Source: Bacteroidota bacterium (GTDB lineage Bacteria > Bacteroidota > Ignavibacteria > Ignavibacteriales > Ignavibacteriaceae). Taken from it: DNA of 64,000 bases. The translations under genes were made by a program, and so were the position numbers. Shown in pieces: positions 43,608 through 51,517 of the stretch (the first letter of the stretch is position 1; each line of letters starts with the position of its first letter). The stretch is taken from assembly GCA_021824565.1 (NCBI GenBank), contig JAKAKL010000116.1:1-64000 (forward strand), written 5' to 3'. The notes below the pieces were generated by a model that was not told where the DNA came from, did not search any database, and was given only the letters and a program-made list of their open reading frames with translations.

Positions 43608-44069
43608 TCAAAAGCCGATTAAGCCAATCATAACGCCGACTAATAATCCATAAACTAAGTGTCCTACCCAATGAGCGACTGCGACAGAAAATCCAGCCTG
43701 GCGAAATTCAGGCAGCGGATGGTTTTCCGCAACGGCGGCGACTAATATAAATCCGACCACAGCGCCGTGAATAAATCCGAGTAAAACGCCGGCGCCAACG
43801 CAGCTTAAAAAACCCTTCACATCAAACAGAACAAATGCAAGCGTATAAATAAAGGCGAAGATAATCCCTGAAAAAGTCTGAAGTACTAATCCAATTCTGT
43901 AAGAGTTAGTTAAAGATTTTGTAAAAATGCTTCCAACAGCCCGGGTCATATCAGCGTTAGCAATACCAGATTTTGTAATACCCTGGAGAATAATTTCCAT
44001 ACCGATAGTGCCAACAATACCAGCCCACAGAGCTACCCAAATGATGTGTCCAAAGGTTATGTTTTCCAT
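43608..44069 (-). CDS. Hypothetical glycine-rich membrane protein
   Basis: About 153 residues from the ATG at 44069, which follows GGAAA; the track's TTG start adds five polar residues. Four hydrophobic, Gly-rich helices: IIWVALWAGIVGTIGMEIIL, GLVLQTFSGIIFAFIYTLAF, GAGVLLGFIHGAVVGFILVA and HWVGHLVYGLLVGVMIGL. The pattern recalls small Gly-rich membrane proteins, but I do not recognise the family. Probably cotranscribed with the following 152-residue membrane protein. Confidence 0.65.
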   Translation of the reverse strand: MENITFGHIIWVALWAGIVGTIGMEIILQGITKSGIANADMTRAVGSIFTKSLTNSYRIGLVLQTFSGIIFAFIYTLAFVLFDVKGFLSCVGAGVLLGFIHGAVVGFILVAAVAENHPLPEFRQAGFSVAVAHWVGHLVYGLLVGVMIGLIGF

Positions 44070-44137
44070 ATTTGTTTTCCGCAAAAAAATTAGAAAGAAT
44101 ATAACATCGGGAATGAAAGTATTATTTAAAATAAAAA

Positions 44138-44174
44138 ACTGGTGTGACGTATCTTAAAATAACTTCACACCAGT
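44138..44174 (-). terminator. Intrinsic terminator of the secreted lumazine-binding-like gene
   Basis: Perfect 10-bp inverted repeat ACTGGTGTGA / TCACACCAGT with a 17-nt loop. On the minus strand it is followed by TTTTTTATTTT. It lies 20 bp after the stop of the 44194 gene. Confidence 0.8.
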
Positions 44175-44193
44175 ATTAGAAATTTAGTTCTGA

Positions 44194-44640
44194 TTATTTA
44201 TTTAATCCGAGAGTGGAAACTTCCCCGGCAATTTTCCAAGTGCCGTTATCTTTTATCAACGTTACGTAACCTGATTCTTTAATTCGCGGATCGGTAATAT
44301 CGATTTTTGCAATGGCAGTATTTCCGTTTACATCAACCGAGCCAAAATTTATCTGTCTTTCCCAGCCGCCTTTTTGTCCGCCTTTTACAAGATCAACAAA
44401 TTGACCGGCAGTGTAATGTTCAACTTTGTTTGAAAACGAATTATAAGTAATAATAGTCCCTTCGGCATAAAGAGTTTTCTGAAGATCAGAAGCATTTCTA
44501 GAATCAACGCTTTTTACAAAATTAGTAACAGCCTGTTCAATATCGCTTTGATCAGTAACCGCCGAATTGGTACCGGCAAACGCTGATAGTGGAAGGAGCA
44601 AAAATGTTACGGCAATGAATAAAGTTTTTATGGTTTTCAT
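44194..44640 (-). CDS. Secreted NTF2-like protein (putative lumazine-binding family)
   Basis: About 148 residues from the ATG at 44640, which has AAAGG upstream; the track adds 18 residues. A clear signal peptide (MKTIKTLFIAVTFLLLPLSAFAG) precedes an NTF2-like domain: IEQAVTNFVKSVDSRNASDL, YTAGQFVDLVKGG, INFGSVDVNGNTAIAKIDI, YVTLIKDNGTWKIAGEVST. This matches the family called putative lumazine-binding, also seen as SnoaL-like. Periplasmic; ligand unknown. Monocistronic with its own terminator. Confidence 0.8.
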   Translation of the reverse strand: MKTIKTLFIAVTFLLLPLSAFAGTNSAVTDQSDIEQAVTNFVKSVDSRNASDLQKTLYAEGTIITYNSFSNKVEHYTAGQFVDLVKGGQKGGWERQINFGSVDVNGNTAIAKIDITDPRIKESGYVTLIKDNGTWKIAGEVSTLGLNK

Positions 44641-44979
44641 GATAATACCTTTAATAATTTGTTTACAAAAAAATATTCCTTTTTTGAGGAGCAATTCACT
44701 AATCTTTTTTAAAACTAGTTGAATTATTTTTACGTTCTAAAAATAGGTATCAATCAAAGAGGGGCAAAAGTAATTATGAGAAGCGGTTCTTAATTTATTT
44801 GTACGGCGTTTCTTTTTTAGGAAGAAATTCTTTCAGCCAGCTCATATTAAACTAAATTGAAAATTTATAATTTATATAAACCGCTCTTCACTTTTCTATA
44901 CGTTTTTTAAGTTGAAAATATCTATTTTTCGTCCCAATAAGATTAATTAATTATGTTTAACTAAAAAGCAGGTAAAAAC
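44641..44979. other. Divergent intergenic region with a minus-strand -7 box
   Basis: 339 bp between the NTF2-like gene and the M13 peptidase gene. On the minus strand TACTTTTG (44765-44772) matches TAnnTTTG, but no TTG lies at the matching -33 position; it would give the NTF2-like gene a leader of about 120 nt. No convincing promoter for the peptidase was found. No ORF or RNA gene. Confidence 0.35.
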
Positions 44980-47028
44980 ATGCCTTCAATTAAAAACAAT
45001 TTTCTATTGATGCTAACATCGCTTCTCTTTCTGTGCGGAATTATTTCGGTTTCTTATTGCCAGGAACAAGGTAATGACGAAATTGTAAAAAAAGATATGG
45101 ATACTACCGTCAGTCCGGCTGTAGATTTCTTTGAATACGCCGATGGCAATTGGCTGAAAAACACAGAAATACCGGCTGCATACTCCGGCTGGGGATCGTT
45201 TTATATTTTAGGAGATGAAAATCTTCATAAACTAAAAGACATTTTATCCAGCGTTGAAAAAGAGACCAATGTAAAAAAAGGCAGCAGCGAACAACTCGTC
45301 GGCGACTTTTATTATACAGGTATGGACAGCGCCGGCATTGAACAGCAAGGCTTTAAGCCGATTGAAAAAGATCTTGACGCTGTAAGTTCAATGAAAAATA
45401 TAAATGATTTTTATAAAGAACTTGTAAAAATTCAGATGGGTTATTCAAATCCTTTATTTGCATTCGGTTCTGGTCCGGACGCTAAAAACAGCAAGATGAA
45501 TATTGGACAATTGTTCCAGAGCGGGCTTGGCTTGCCGGACCGCGACTATTACCTTAAAGACGATGAAAACTCAAAAACAATACGCGAAGATTATCTTCAG
45601 CTTATCAAACATTCTTTTATGCTTGTTGGCTACGATTCAAATAAAGCCGCCAACTCTGCCGAAACAATATTAGCTCTCGAAACACAGCTTGCTAAGGCTT
45701 CTATGCCGCGCGTTGAAGAACGCGATCCGCATAAGATTTACCATAAGATGACTGTTAAAGAAATTATTGATCTCGCTCCGGATTTTAATTGGAACGAATA
45801 TTTCAAAATAAATGGCATCGCTAAACCTGGAGATATAAACGTTGCTCAGCCAGACTTTTTCAAAGAAGTGAATAACGTTATTAAAACTACTCCGCTAGAG
45901 ACTCTTAAAGAATATTTGAAGTGGAATATAATACGTACTGCTTCACCTTACCTAAGCACGCCTTTCGTTGAAGCTAATTTTAATTTCTACGGTAAAGTTC
46001 TTAACGGAACTAAAGAGATGCAGCCGAGATGGAAAAGAGTAATGGGAACTATCGACGGTCAAATCGGTATGGAACTTGGGAAACTTTTCGTTAAAAAATA
46101 TTTTCCGCCTTACGCAAAAAAGCGCGCGCTTGAATTAGTCCACAACTTAATGGCAGCTCTTAAAAATAGAATTGAAAAACTTGAGTGGATGAGTCCTGAA
46201 ACTAAAAAAGCAGCTTTAATAAAATTAGCTGCTTTCACTGTTAAAATCGGTTACCCGGATAAATGGAAAAGTTATAAAGGTCTTGACTTAAACAGAGAAT
46301 CATACTTTGGCAACGTACTAAATGCATCTATATTCAATACAAAAAAAGATTTGGCAAAGATTGGGAAACCAGTTGATAAAACCGAATGGGGCATGACTCC
46401 TCAAACTGTTAATGCTTATTATAATCCGCCTAACAATGAAATAGTTTTCCCGGCAGGTATTTTGCAGCCGCCTTTCTTTGATCCTAAGGCTGATGATGCA
46501 ATCAACTATGGCGGAATTGGCGCTGTTATCGGGCATGAAATGACCCACGGCTTTGATGATGAAGGCAGGCAATATGATGCCCAGGGAAACATGAAAGACT
46601 GGTGGACAAAACAGGATGGCGAAAATTTTAATAAGCGAGCAGAGAAAATAGTAGATCAGTTTAATAATTATGTCGCAGTCGATACTCTACATGTTAATGG
46701 AAAGTTAACGGAAGGAGAAAACATTGCTGATCTTGGCGGTATAAACATCTCTTTTGATGCATTTGAAAAAACCGCTGAGTACAAAAGCGGCAAGCCGATA
46801 AACGGATTTACTCCTGCGCAGAGATTTTTTCTATCGTTTGCAAACATCTGGAAAATAAAAAATCGCCCTGAAAGGTTAAGACTGCGTGTTAAAATCGATC
46901 CGCATTCTCCTGAACATTACCGGGTAGACGGTCCTTTAAGTAATACTCCGGCTTTTTGGAAAGCTTTTAATGTTAAACCTGGCGATCCAATGGAAATGCC
47001 AAAAGATAAAATGGTAAAAATCTGGTAA
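44980..47028 (+). CDS. M13-family zinc endopeptidase (neprilysin/PepO type)
   Basis: A 682-residue secreted metallopeptidase. A signal peptide (LLMLTSLLFLCGIISVSYC) with a possible lipobox-like SYC precedes the M13_N domain (DTTVSPAVDFFEYADGNWLK). The catalytic domain has HEMTH in VIGHEMTHGFDDEGRQYD and the third ligand in GENIADLGG, and ends with the family PEHYRVDGPLSNTPAFWKAF. It cleaves oligopeptides in the periplasm or at the surface. Normal length; monocistronic, with a strong terminator. Confidence 0.95.
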   Translation: MPSIKNNFLLMLTSLLFLCGIISVSYCQEQGNDEIVKKDMDTTVSPAVDFFEYADGNWLKNTEIPAAYSGWGSFYILGDENLHKLKDILSSVEKETNVKKGSSEQLVGDFYYTGMDSAGIEQQGFKPIEKDLDAVSSMKNINDFYKELVKIQMGYSNPLFAFGSGPDAKNSKMNIGQLFQSGLGLPDRDYYLKDDENSKTIREDYLQLIKHSFMLVGYDSNKAANSAETILALETQLAKASMPRVEERDPHKIYHKMTVKEIIDLAPDFNWNEYFKINGIAKPGDINVAQPDFFKEVNNVIKTTPLETLKEYLKWNIIRTASPYLSTPFVEANFNFYGKVLNGTKEMQPRWKRVMGTIDGQIGMELGKLFVKKYFPPYAKKRALELVHNLMAALKNRIEKLEWMSPETKKAALIKLAAFTVKIGYPDKWKSYKGLDLNRESYFGNVLNASIFNTKKDLAKIGKPVDKTEWGMTPQTVNAYYNPPNNEIVFPAGILQPPFFDPKADDAINYGGIGAVIGHEMTHGFDDEGRQYDAQGNMKDWWTKQDGENFNKRAEKIVDQFNNYVAVDTLHVNGKLTEGENIADLGGINISFDAFEKTAEYKSGKPINGFTPAQRFFLSFANIWKIKNRPERLRLRVKIDPHSPEHYRVDGPLSNTPAFWKAFNVKPGDPMEMPKDKMVKIW

Positions 47029-47050
47029 GATTTAGAATCAATTTTTAAGG

Positions 47051-47080
47051 AAAGAGGCAGTTTAAGCTGCCTCTTTTTTT
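47051..47080 (+). terminator. Intrinsic terminator after the M13 peptidase gene
   Basis: AAAGAGGCAG / CTGCCTCTTT, 10-bp stem, 6-nt loop TTTAAG, followed by a T-run to 47080. It lies 22 bp after the stop codon. Confidence 0.9.
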
Positions 47081-47489
47081 ATCATTCCTAAATTTGAAAA
47101 GGGCTTTCTTTTATACTCCCGAAATAAGGAACTCGCGATAAAAATTTATTCTTTTTGAAGAGCTTTATAATGGAATGAGAATTGCATAGAATAGTTCACA
47201 ATTAGCAATTATCTACATTTGTCAAATTTTCACATTTTTCAGACAATTGTTTTGCCCGTAATATTAGCTTGTTACTGAAGAGTTCAGTTAAGATTCCGGG
47301 GTTTTTGCTAAAACTTCAATCGGCGGATACATTTTTTTCTAATTAATAGATTTACATATTAATATCGTGATTAGTGCAATTTTATAGTTGCAGTTTTCTA
47401 ATTATAATTACTCAGCAATTAAAATAATATTAATTAATTGTTAAGAGAATGTATTTTTTTTATTCTTATAATTTATATCTGGAGGTCTC
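47081..47489. other. AT-rich leader/promoter region of the cytochrome-porin gene
   Basis: About 410 bp with no ORF. Strongly AT-rich near the gene, ending in TCTGGAGGTCTC just before the ATG, one of the best Shine-Dalgarno matches in the window (GGAGG, 6 nt spacing). No clear TTG/TAnnTTTG promoter or palindromic operator could be fixed. Confidence 0.35.
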
Positions 47490-48821
47490 ATGACATCACT
47501 TAAAGTAATACGGTTAAATGTTATTACACTTTTTGCTGGGGTTTTTATTATACTGTTAAGCAATACAGGTTATTCTATACCAAGTTTTGCGAGACAGACA
47601 AATTTAGCTTGCAGCGCTTGTCATTATGTTTATCCCGAACTGACTCCGTTCGGCAGATTGTTCAAATTAAACGGTTATACAATGACAGGAATCGCTACGA
47701 TAAAATCGACATACAAAGAAGATAATACTAATCTTCAATTACTTAATTTTCTTCCTATTTCGGCAATGATTCAAGGCTCTCACAATTTAATTGCGAAGAC
47801 AGTTCCGGGCACACAAAATGATGTAACCGAATTCCCCCAGCAGTTTAGTCTTTTCGTTGCCGGGGCTATCAGCCCAAATTTCGGCTCATTTATTCAAGTA
47901 ACATATGATGACCAGTCCGGCGCATTTGGCTTGGACAATACCGATTTAAGGTTTGCCGATCATACAACTTTGTTTACGAATGATTTGCTATACGGAATTA
48001 GCTTAAATAATAATCCTACCGTTCAGGATGTTTGGAATACAACACCAGCCTGGGGATTTCCTTATGTCGGATCGGCGGTAGCACCTACGCCATCAGCTTC
48101 ACCGATGATTGCAGGTTTAGGCGGAAGCGTTTCAGGTCTCGGCGCTTATGCGTTGTATAATAATTTAGTGTATGGTGAATTCAGTTTGTACCATGTTACT
48201 AAACAAGGCGGACCTATTCCCGAGACTACATCTGATTCTACTATGACACTTGCAGGGTATGCACCGTATTGGAGGCTTGCTATTCAGCAGCAATGGGAAT
48301 CTGATTATCTTGAAATAGGAACATACGGAATGGCTTCACAATTTTATCCAACGGGCATTAGCGACAATGCTACAGATAAATATACGGACATTGGCTTTGA
48401 TGCTCAATATGAAAAAACATTTGACAGCGGAACACTTATTGCCCACACTACATATTTAACTGAGAAGCAAAATCTTGATGCTACTTATGCCGCAGGCGGT
48501 TCTGCAAATCCATCTTTAAAATTAAATTCGTTTAAGGTTGACGCAAGCTATAACCTTCCGGTTGGCGTCGCATTTTCTTTAGGTTATTTTACAACAAACG
48601 GCGATAACGATCCTATTATTTATGCTGCGAATACCAGCTTATCACCAAACAGCAGCGGTTTAACTGCTCAGGTAACGTATTTGCCATGGCTAAATACTCA
48701 ATTTGCCGTTCAGTACGTTGCTTACAATAAGTTCAACGGCAGCAGCAGCAATTACGACGGTACAGGCAGAAATGCTTCGGACAATAATACTTTGTATGTA
48801 GTGGGCTGGGTAGTATTTTAA
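47490..48821 (+). CDS. Cyc2-like fused monoheme cytochrome-porin (outer membrane)
   Basis: A 443-residue protein. A signal peptide is followed directly by IPSFARQTNLACSACHYVYP with one CxxCH haem site, then ELTPFGRLFKLNGYTMTG. This is the arrangement of Cyc2-type proteins, in which a small N-terminal cytochrome plugs an outer-membrane beta-barrel. The remaining 380 residues are rich in alternating aromatic/polar strands, Gly and Asn, and end in an aromatic residue (YVVGWVVF), as outer-membrane barrels do. Cyc2 carries electrons from extracellular Fe(II) inward; related proteins of unknown substrate are widespread, so iron oxidation is only one possibility. Two small monoheme cytochromes follow, likely periplasmic partners. 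Confidence 0.75.
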   Translation: MTSLKVIRLNVITLFAGVFIILLSNTGYSIPSFARQTNLACSACHYVYPELTPFGRLFKLNGYTMTGIATIKSTYKEDNTNLQLLNFLPISAMIQGSHNLIAKTVPGTQNDVTEFPQQFSLFVAGAISPNFGSFIQVTYDDQSGAFGLDNTDLRFADHTTLFTNDLLYGISLNNNPTVQDVWNTTPAWGFPYVGSAVAPTPSASPMIAGLGGSVSGLGAYALYNNLVYGEFSLYHVTKQGGPIPETTSDSTMTLAGYAPYWRLAIQQQWESDYLEIGTYGMASQFYPTGISDNATDKYTDIGFDAQYEKTFDSGTLIAHTTYLTEKQNLDATYAAGGSANPSLKLNSFKVDASYNLPVGVAFSLGYFTTNGDNDPIIYAANTSLSPNSSGLTAQVTYLPWLNTQFAVQYVAYNKFNGSSSNYDGTGRNASDNNTLYVVGWVVF

Positions 48822-48887
48822 TTGATATTGAAAAATATTTTAGTATATGATTAATTAAATAATTCAAAAACAACTTATGGAGAAATA

Positions 48888-49328
48888 ATGAAATCAACTT
48901 CAAGCTTAATTATTATTTTTGCGATAGGTCTTTTTGCTTTCCTTGGATTGACAGTTAATGTTCAAACAAGCGCCGCAAAGGGTTTATTGCAGGATTCTGT
49001 TAAAACTGAAAAGAAAGAAGTCAAAACAGAAACAACTGAAATCGATAAAAAACTTGCTAATGAAGGCAAAGGAATATTTAACAGCAAATGTTTTGCATGC
49101 CATAAACTCGATTCAAGATTAGTAGGTCCGCCTTTGAGAAATATTACTAAGACTCTCACACAGGAATATTTAACAAAGTACTTGCTTCACACGGCAGAAA
49201 TGCAGAAGACCGATCCTAAATTAAAAAAGTTAATAAAAGAATATAATGGCATACTAATGCCGGATCAAGGTCTGAATAAGAAACAGGCAAGCGCTGTAAT
49301 TGAGTACTTGCGCTCTGTTGAAAAATAA
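48888..49328 (+). CDS. Periplasmic monoheme c-type cytochrome
   Basis: A 146-residue protein. A signal peptide (LIIIFAIGLFAFLGLTVNVQ) is followed by a Lys/Glu/Thr-rich linker and a class I cytochrome domain with haem site CFACH in GIFNSKCFACHKLDSRLVG. The distal Met is probably in GILMPDQGLNK. It is paralogous to the next cytochrome (GPPLRNITKT and YLLHTAEMQK shared). It lies 66 bp after the cytochrome-porin gene with a terminator behind it, suggesting a two-gene unit. Confidence 0.88.
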   Translation: MKSTSSLIIIFAIGLFAFLGLTVNVQTSAAKGLLQDSVKTEKKEVKTETTEIDKKLANEGKGIFNSKCFACHKLDSRLVGPPLRNITKTLTQEYLTKYLLHTAEMQKTDPKLKKLIKEYNGILMPDQGLNKKQASAVIEYLRSVEK

Positions 49329-49351
49329 AAATACTTAGCCCTAAAAAAATG

Positions 49352-49377
49352 AAGGCGGCACTCAAAGCCGCCTTTTA
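49352..49377 (+). terminator. Intrinsic terminator after the first small cytochrome gene
   Basis: AAGGCGGC / GCCGCCTT, 8-bp GC-rich stem, 7-nt loop, followed by TTTATTAT. It lies 24 bp after the stop. Confidence 0.8.
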
Positions 49378-49588
49378 TTATCCATAGTCCTCTCTAACTT
49401 CATATTGAGTAATCTCACACCGTAACTTTTAACACAAATAAATTCTTGCCAAGCTAATTTGAAATTTTTATAATTGGCGGGCAAAAAACTTAGGTTTTGT
49501 CTTTATACTCTAGCATAAAAGAAGAATTGCACTACTAATTATGTAATTGTCAAATTCAAATTTCCTGCGGCAATTACTTGGAGAAAAA

Positions 49589-50092
49589 ATGAAAAAGATT
49601 TTTACAGTATTTATTTTGTTAGCGCTGACAAGTATTTCCTGCTCGCGCAAAAAATATGATGTATACCAGCCGGCACCCGAACAAGATCAGTCAACACAGC
49701 AGGTACAGCAAAGCAGTACAAATCAGACAGTTCAACAAACAATCGCTGCGTACAAATATCCTGACGATAATGGCATTGGACCTATCAGTAATTTTTCTCC
49801 AGGTCCTCTCGATCCGAAATTAGTAAGTGAAGGTAAAAATATTTTCAACACAAAATGTATCGCATGCCATGATTTGGATCAGAAGAAAATTGGTCCGCCA
49901 TTAAGAAACATCACGAAGACCAACACTCCCGCTTTTATAATGAATTATCTTTTAAACACTACAGAAATGCAAAAGAAAGACCCGATCCTCGAGAAGTTAG
50001 TTGCACAATATAAAATCCTTATGCCGGATCAGCAACTAACAAAAGAAGACGCTATGGCAGCGTTAGATTATTTCCGTTCTGTAGAAAAATAG
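49589..50092 (+). CDS. Lipoprotein monoheme c-type cytochrome
   Basis: About 167 residues from the ATG at 49589, which has GGAG 7 nt upstream; the track's earlier start adds 14 residues. The signal peptide ends in a lipobox-like TSISC, so the protein is probably lipid-anchored. A Gln/Thr/Ser-rich linker of about 50 residues leads to the cytochrome domain with haem site CIACH in IFNTKCIACHDLDQKKIGPP and likely Met ligand in KILMPDQQL. It is a paralogue of the cytochrome upstream. The flexible linker would let the haem reach across the periplasm. Confidence 0.87.
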   Translation: MKKIFTVFILLALTSISCSRKKYDVYQPAPEQDQSTQQVQQSSTNQTVQQTIAAYKYPDDNGIGPISNFSPGPLDPKLVSEGKNIFNTKCIACHDLDQKKIGPPLRNITKTNTPAFIMNYLLNTTEMQKKDPILEKLVAQYKILMPDQQLTKEDAMAALDYFRSVEK

Positions 50093-50213
50093 ATTTGGGT
50101 GATAGAAAGAAGAGAGACGTAGAAAAGGATCATAATATTTTTGATGCGGATCGAAATATTTTGATTTCTTTTCTACTATCTTTTTATAATTCTTACTCCT
50201 TCCGATAATTAGC

Positions 50214-50513
50214 TTAAAGGCGTTCTACCTTTTTCTTGATAATCAGTCCCTCTTTTACTACTTCTTTTAGGTGAGGAAGAATGGGATTTATTTTTTCTTC
50301 CTCATCAACGAATAGAATCATTATTGGACCTTCATCAACATTGCCGATCTTCCGCGGATGATGCAGATGATGCTTATGCCCGTAGCCTTCGATTGCCGCA
50401 AACATCGAAGCTCCATTAATATTATGATGCATTAAATATCTCATTATATATTCATGCATAGATTCTTCATTAAAAAGATCGCCCTCGTCAAGAAAAATTT
50501 GTACTTCGAGCAT
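50214..50513 (-). CDS. DUF190 protein (PII-like fold)
   Basis: A 99-residue protein of the DUF190 family, which has a ferredoxin-like/PII-like fold. The family core is HEYIMRYLMHHNINGASMFA followed by GYGHKHHLHH, with a later IMILFVDEEEKINPILPHL. The His-rich loop could bind metal. Often found beside CrcB fluoride channels or transporters, but no crcB is here; the cytochromes and CusABC-type pump flank it. Function unproven. Confidence 0.85.
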   Translation of the reverse strand: MLEVQIFLDEGDLFNEESMHEYIMRYLMHHNINGASMFAAIEGYGHKHHLHHPRKIGNVDEGPIMILFVDEEEKINPILPHLKEVVKEGLIIKKKVERL

Positions 50514-50567
50514 AAAACCTCTATACTTTTTTTTAATAAATTATTATCTACTGATTTTTTCCGTGCA

Positions 50568-51497
50568 TTAAAAATTATAGCTTAAATTTAATGAAGGCGT
50601 TAGTTCATAATAGCCAGCCGCGTTAGAATCCTGGACTCTTACATTCAGCGCTAATGAGTTATTGTACGAATCTGTACTCCAAATTGCGTCGAAGATACTT
50701 AAAAAATGGTTCACAAAAATCGCAATGATTGCAGTATTGCCGGTGGTATAGTAGCTGTTCGCTAGCCCTCTTGCATGAGCATAAAGATACATTTCATGCG
50801 GCAAAGAATTATAATCGGAATTGAAATCAGATGTTGACCAGCCGTGACTGAATTGCGGATACTTACCAATAATTTCATAATAATCCTGCGTCCCGAATTT
50901 TGCCAATTCATGAGAGTAGCCTCCGCTAATATCACCCTCAAGCCTGTTTAATTCGCTTTTATTCACATGGCTGTTTAATTGGCTCCAATCTGTGCTGCTA
51001 TTAAATTTGGTCCAGTCATCATTAGGAAATACATTATAATCATGCGGATTTATTTGCGGGTTTGTTTCATACGGAATTTTTGAAATATTCTGTAAAGTCC
51101 ATGCCGCATACTTAGCAATGCTCCAGTTATGATTTGCATAGTTCTCAAATGACGCGGTTTGATTATCTCCCTTACGCGTATAAATCATAGCAGTCGCTAT
51201 TGCGGCAGCTTCGACCGTTACCAATATTCCTGCTTTCAAATATCTTTGCGAATAGAATTCTCCGGCGCCCGGAAGAATGCCAGACATTATTGCTGCCAGC
51301 AAGGGAGATTTTTTTTCACCTGCGTTAAAATTTATTTCACTAATTTTAGTCTGTGTATATCCCGGGGCTTGAATCTCCGAATCTATATCTAAATTCCCGC
51401 TTAGTTTTGTTGAAGCTACCTCCTGAGCATTAATATTTAAATATGCAGATACAAAAAATAATGCTGTTAGTATTAAGGAATATTTGTTTCGTTTCAT
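50568..51497 (-). CDS. DUF5683-like secreted/membrane protein
   Basis: A 309-residue protein with a signal peptide (YSLILTALFFVSAYLNINAQ). The core phrase KSPLLAAIMSGILPGAGEFYSQRYLKAGI, followed by a hydrophobic helix, is typical of DUF5683 proteins of Bacteroidota and Ignavibacteria. A second helix region (AIIAIFVNHFLSIFDAIWST) and a C-terminal beta-type end (YELTPSLNLSYNF, final Phe) hint at outer-membrane association. Between these lies a long polar region rich in Asn, Tyr and His. Function unknown. It follows the RND gene by 20 bp on the same strand and may share its transcript. Confidence 0.7.
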   Translation of the reverse strand: MKRNKYSLILTALFFVSAYLNINAQEVASTKLSGNLDIDSEIQAPGYTQTKISEINFNAGEKKSPLLAAIMSGILPGAGEFYSQRYLKAGILVTVEAAAIATAMIYTRKGDNQTASFENYANHNWSIAKYAAWTLQNISKIPYETNPQINPHDYNVFPNDDWTKFNSSTDWSQLNSHVNKSELNRLEGDISGGYSHELAKFGTQDYYEIIGKYPQFSHGWSTSDFNSDYNSLPHEMYLYAHARGLANSYYTTGNTAIIAIFVNHFLSIFDAIWSTDSYNNSLALNVRVQDSNAAGYYELTPSLNLSYNF

Positions 51498-51517
51498 TTT
51501 TTTCCTGATTATTATAA

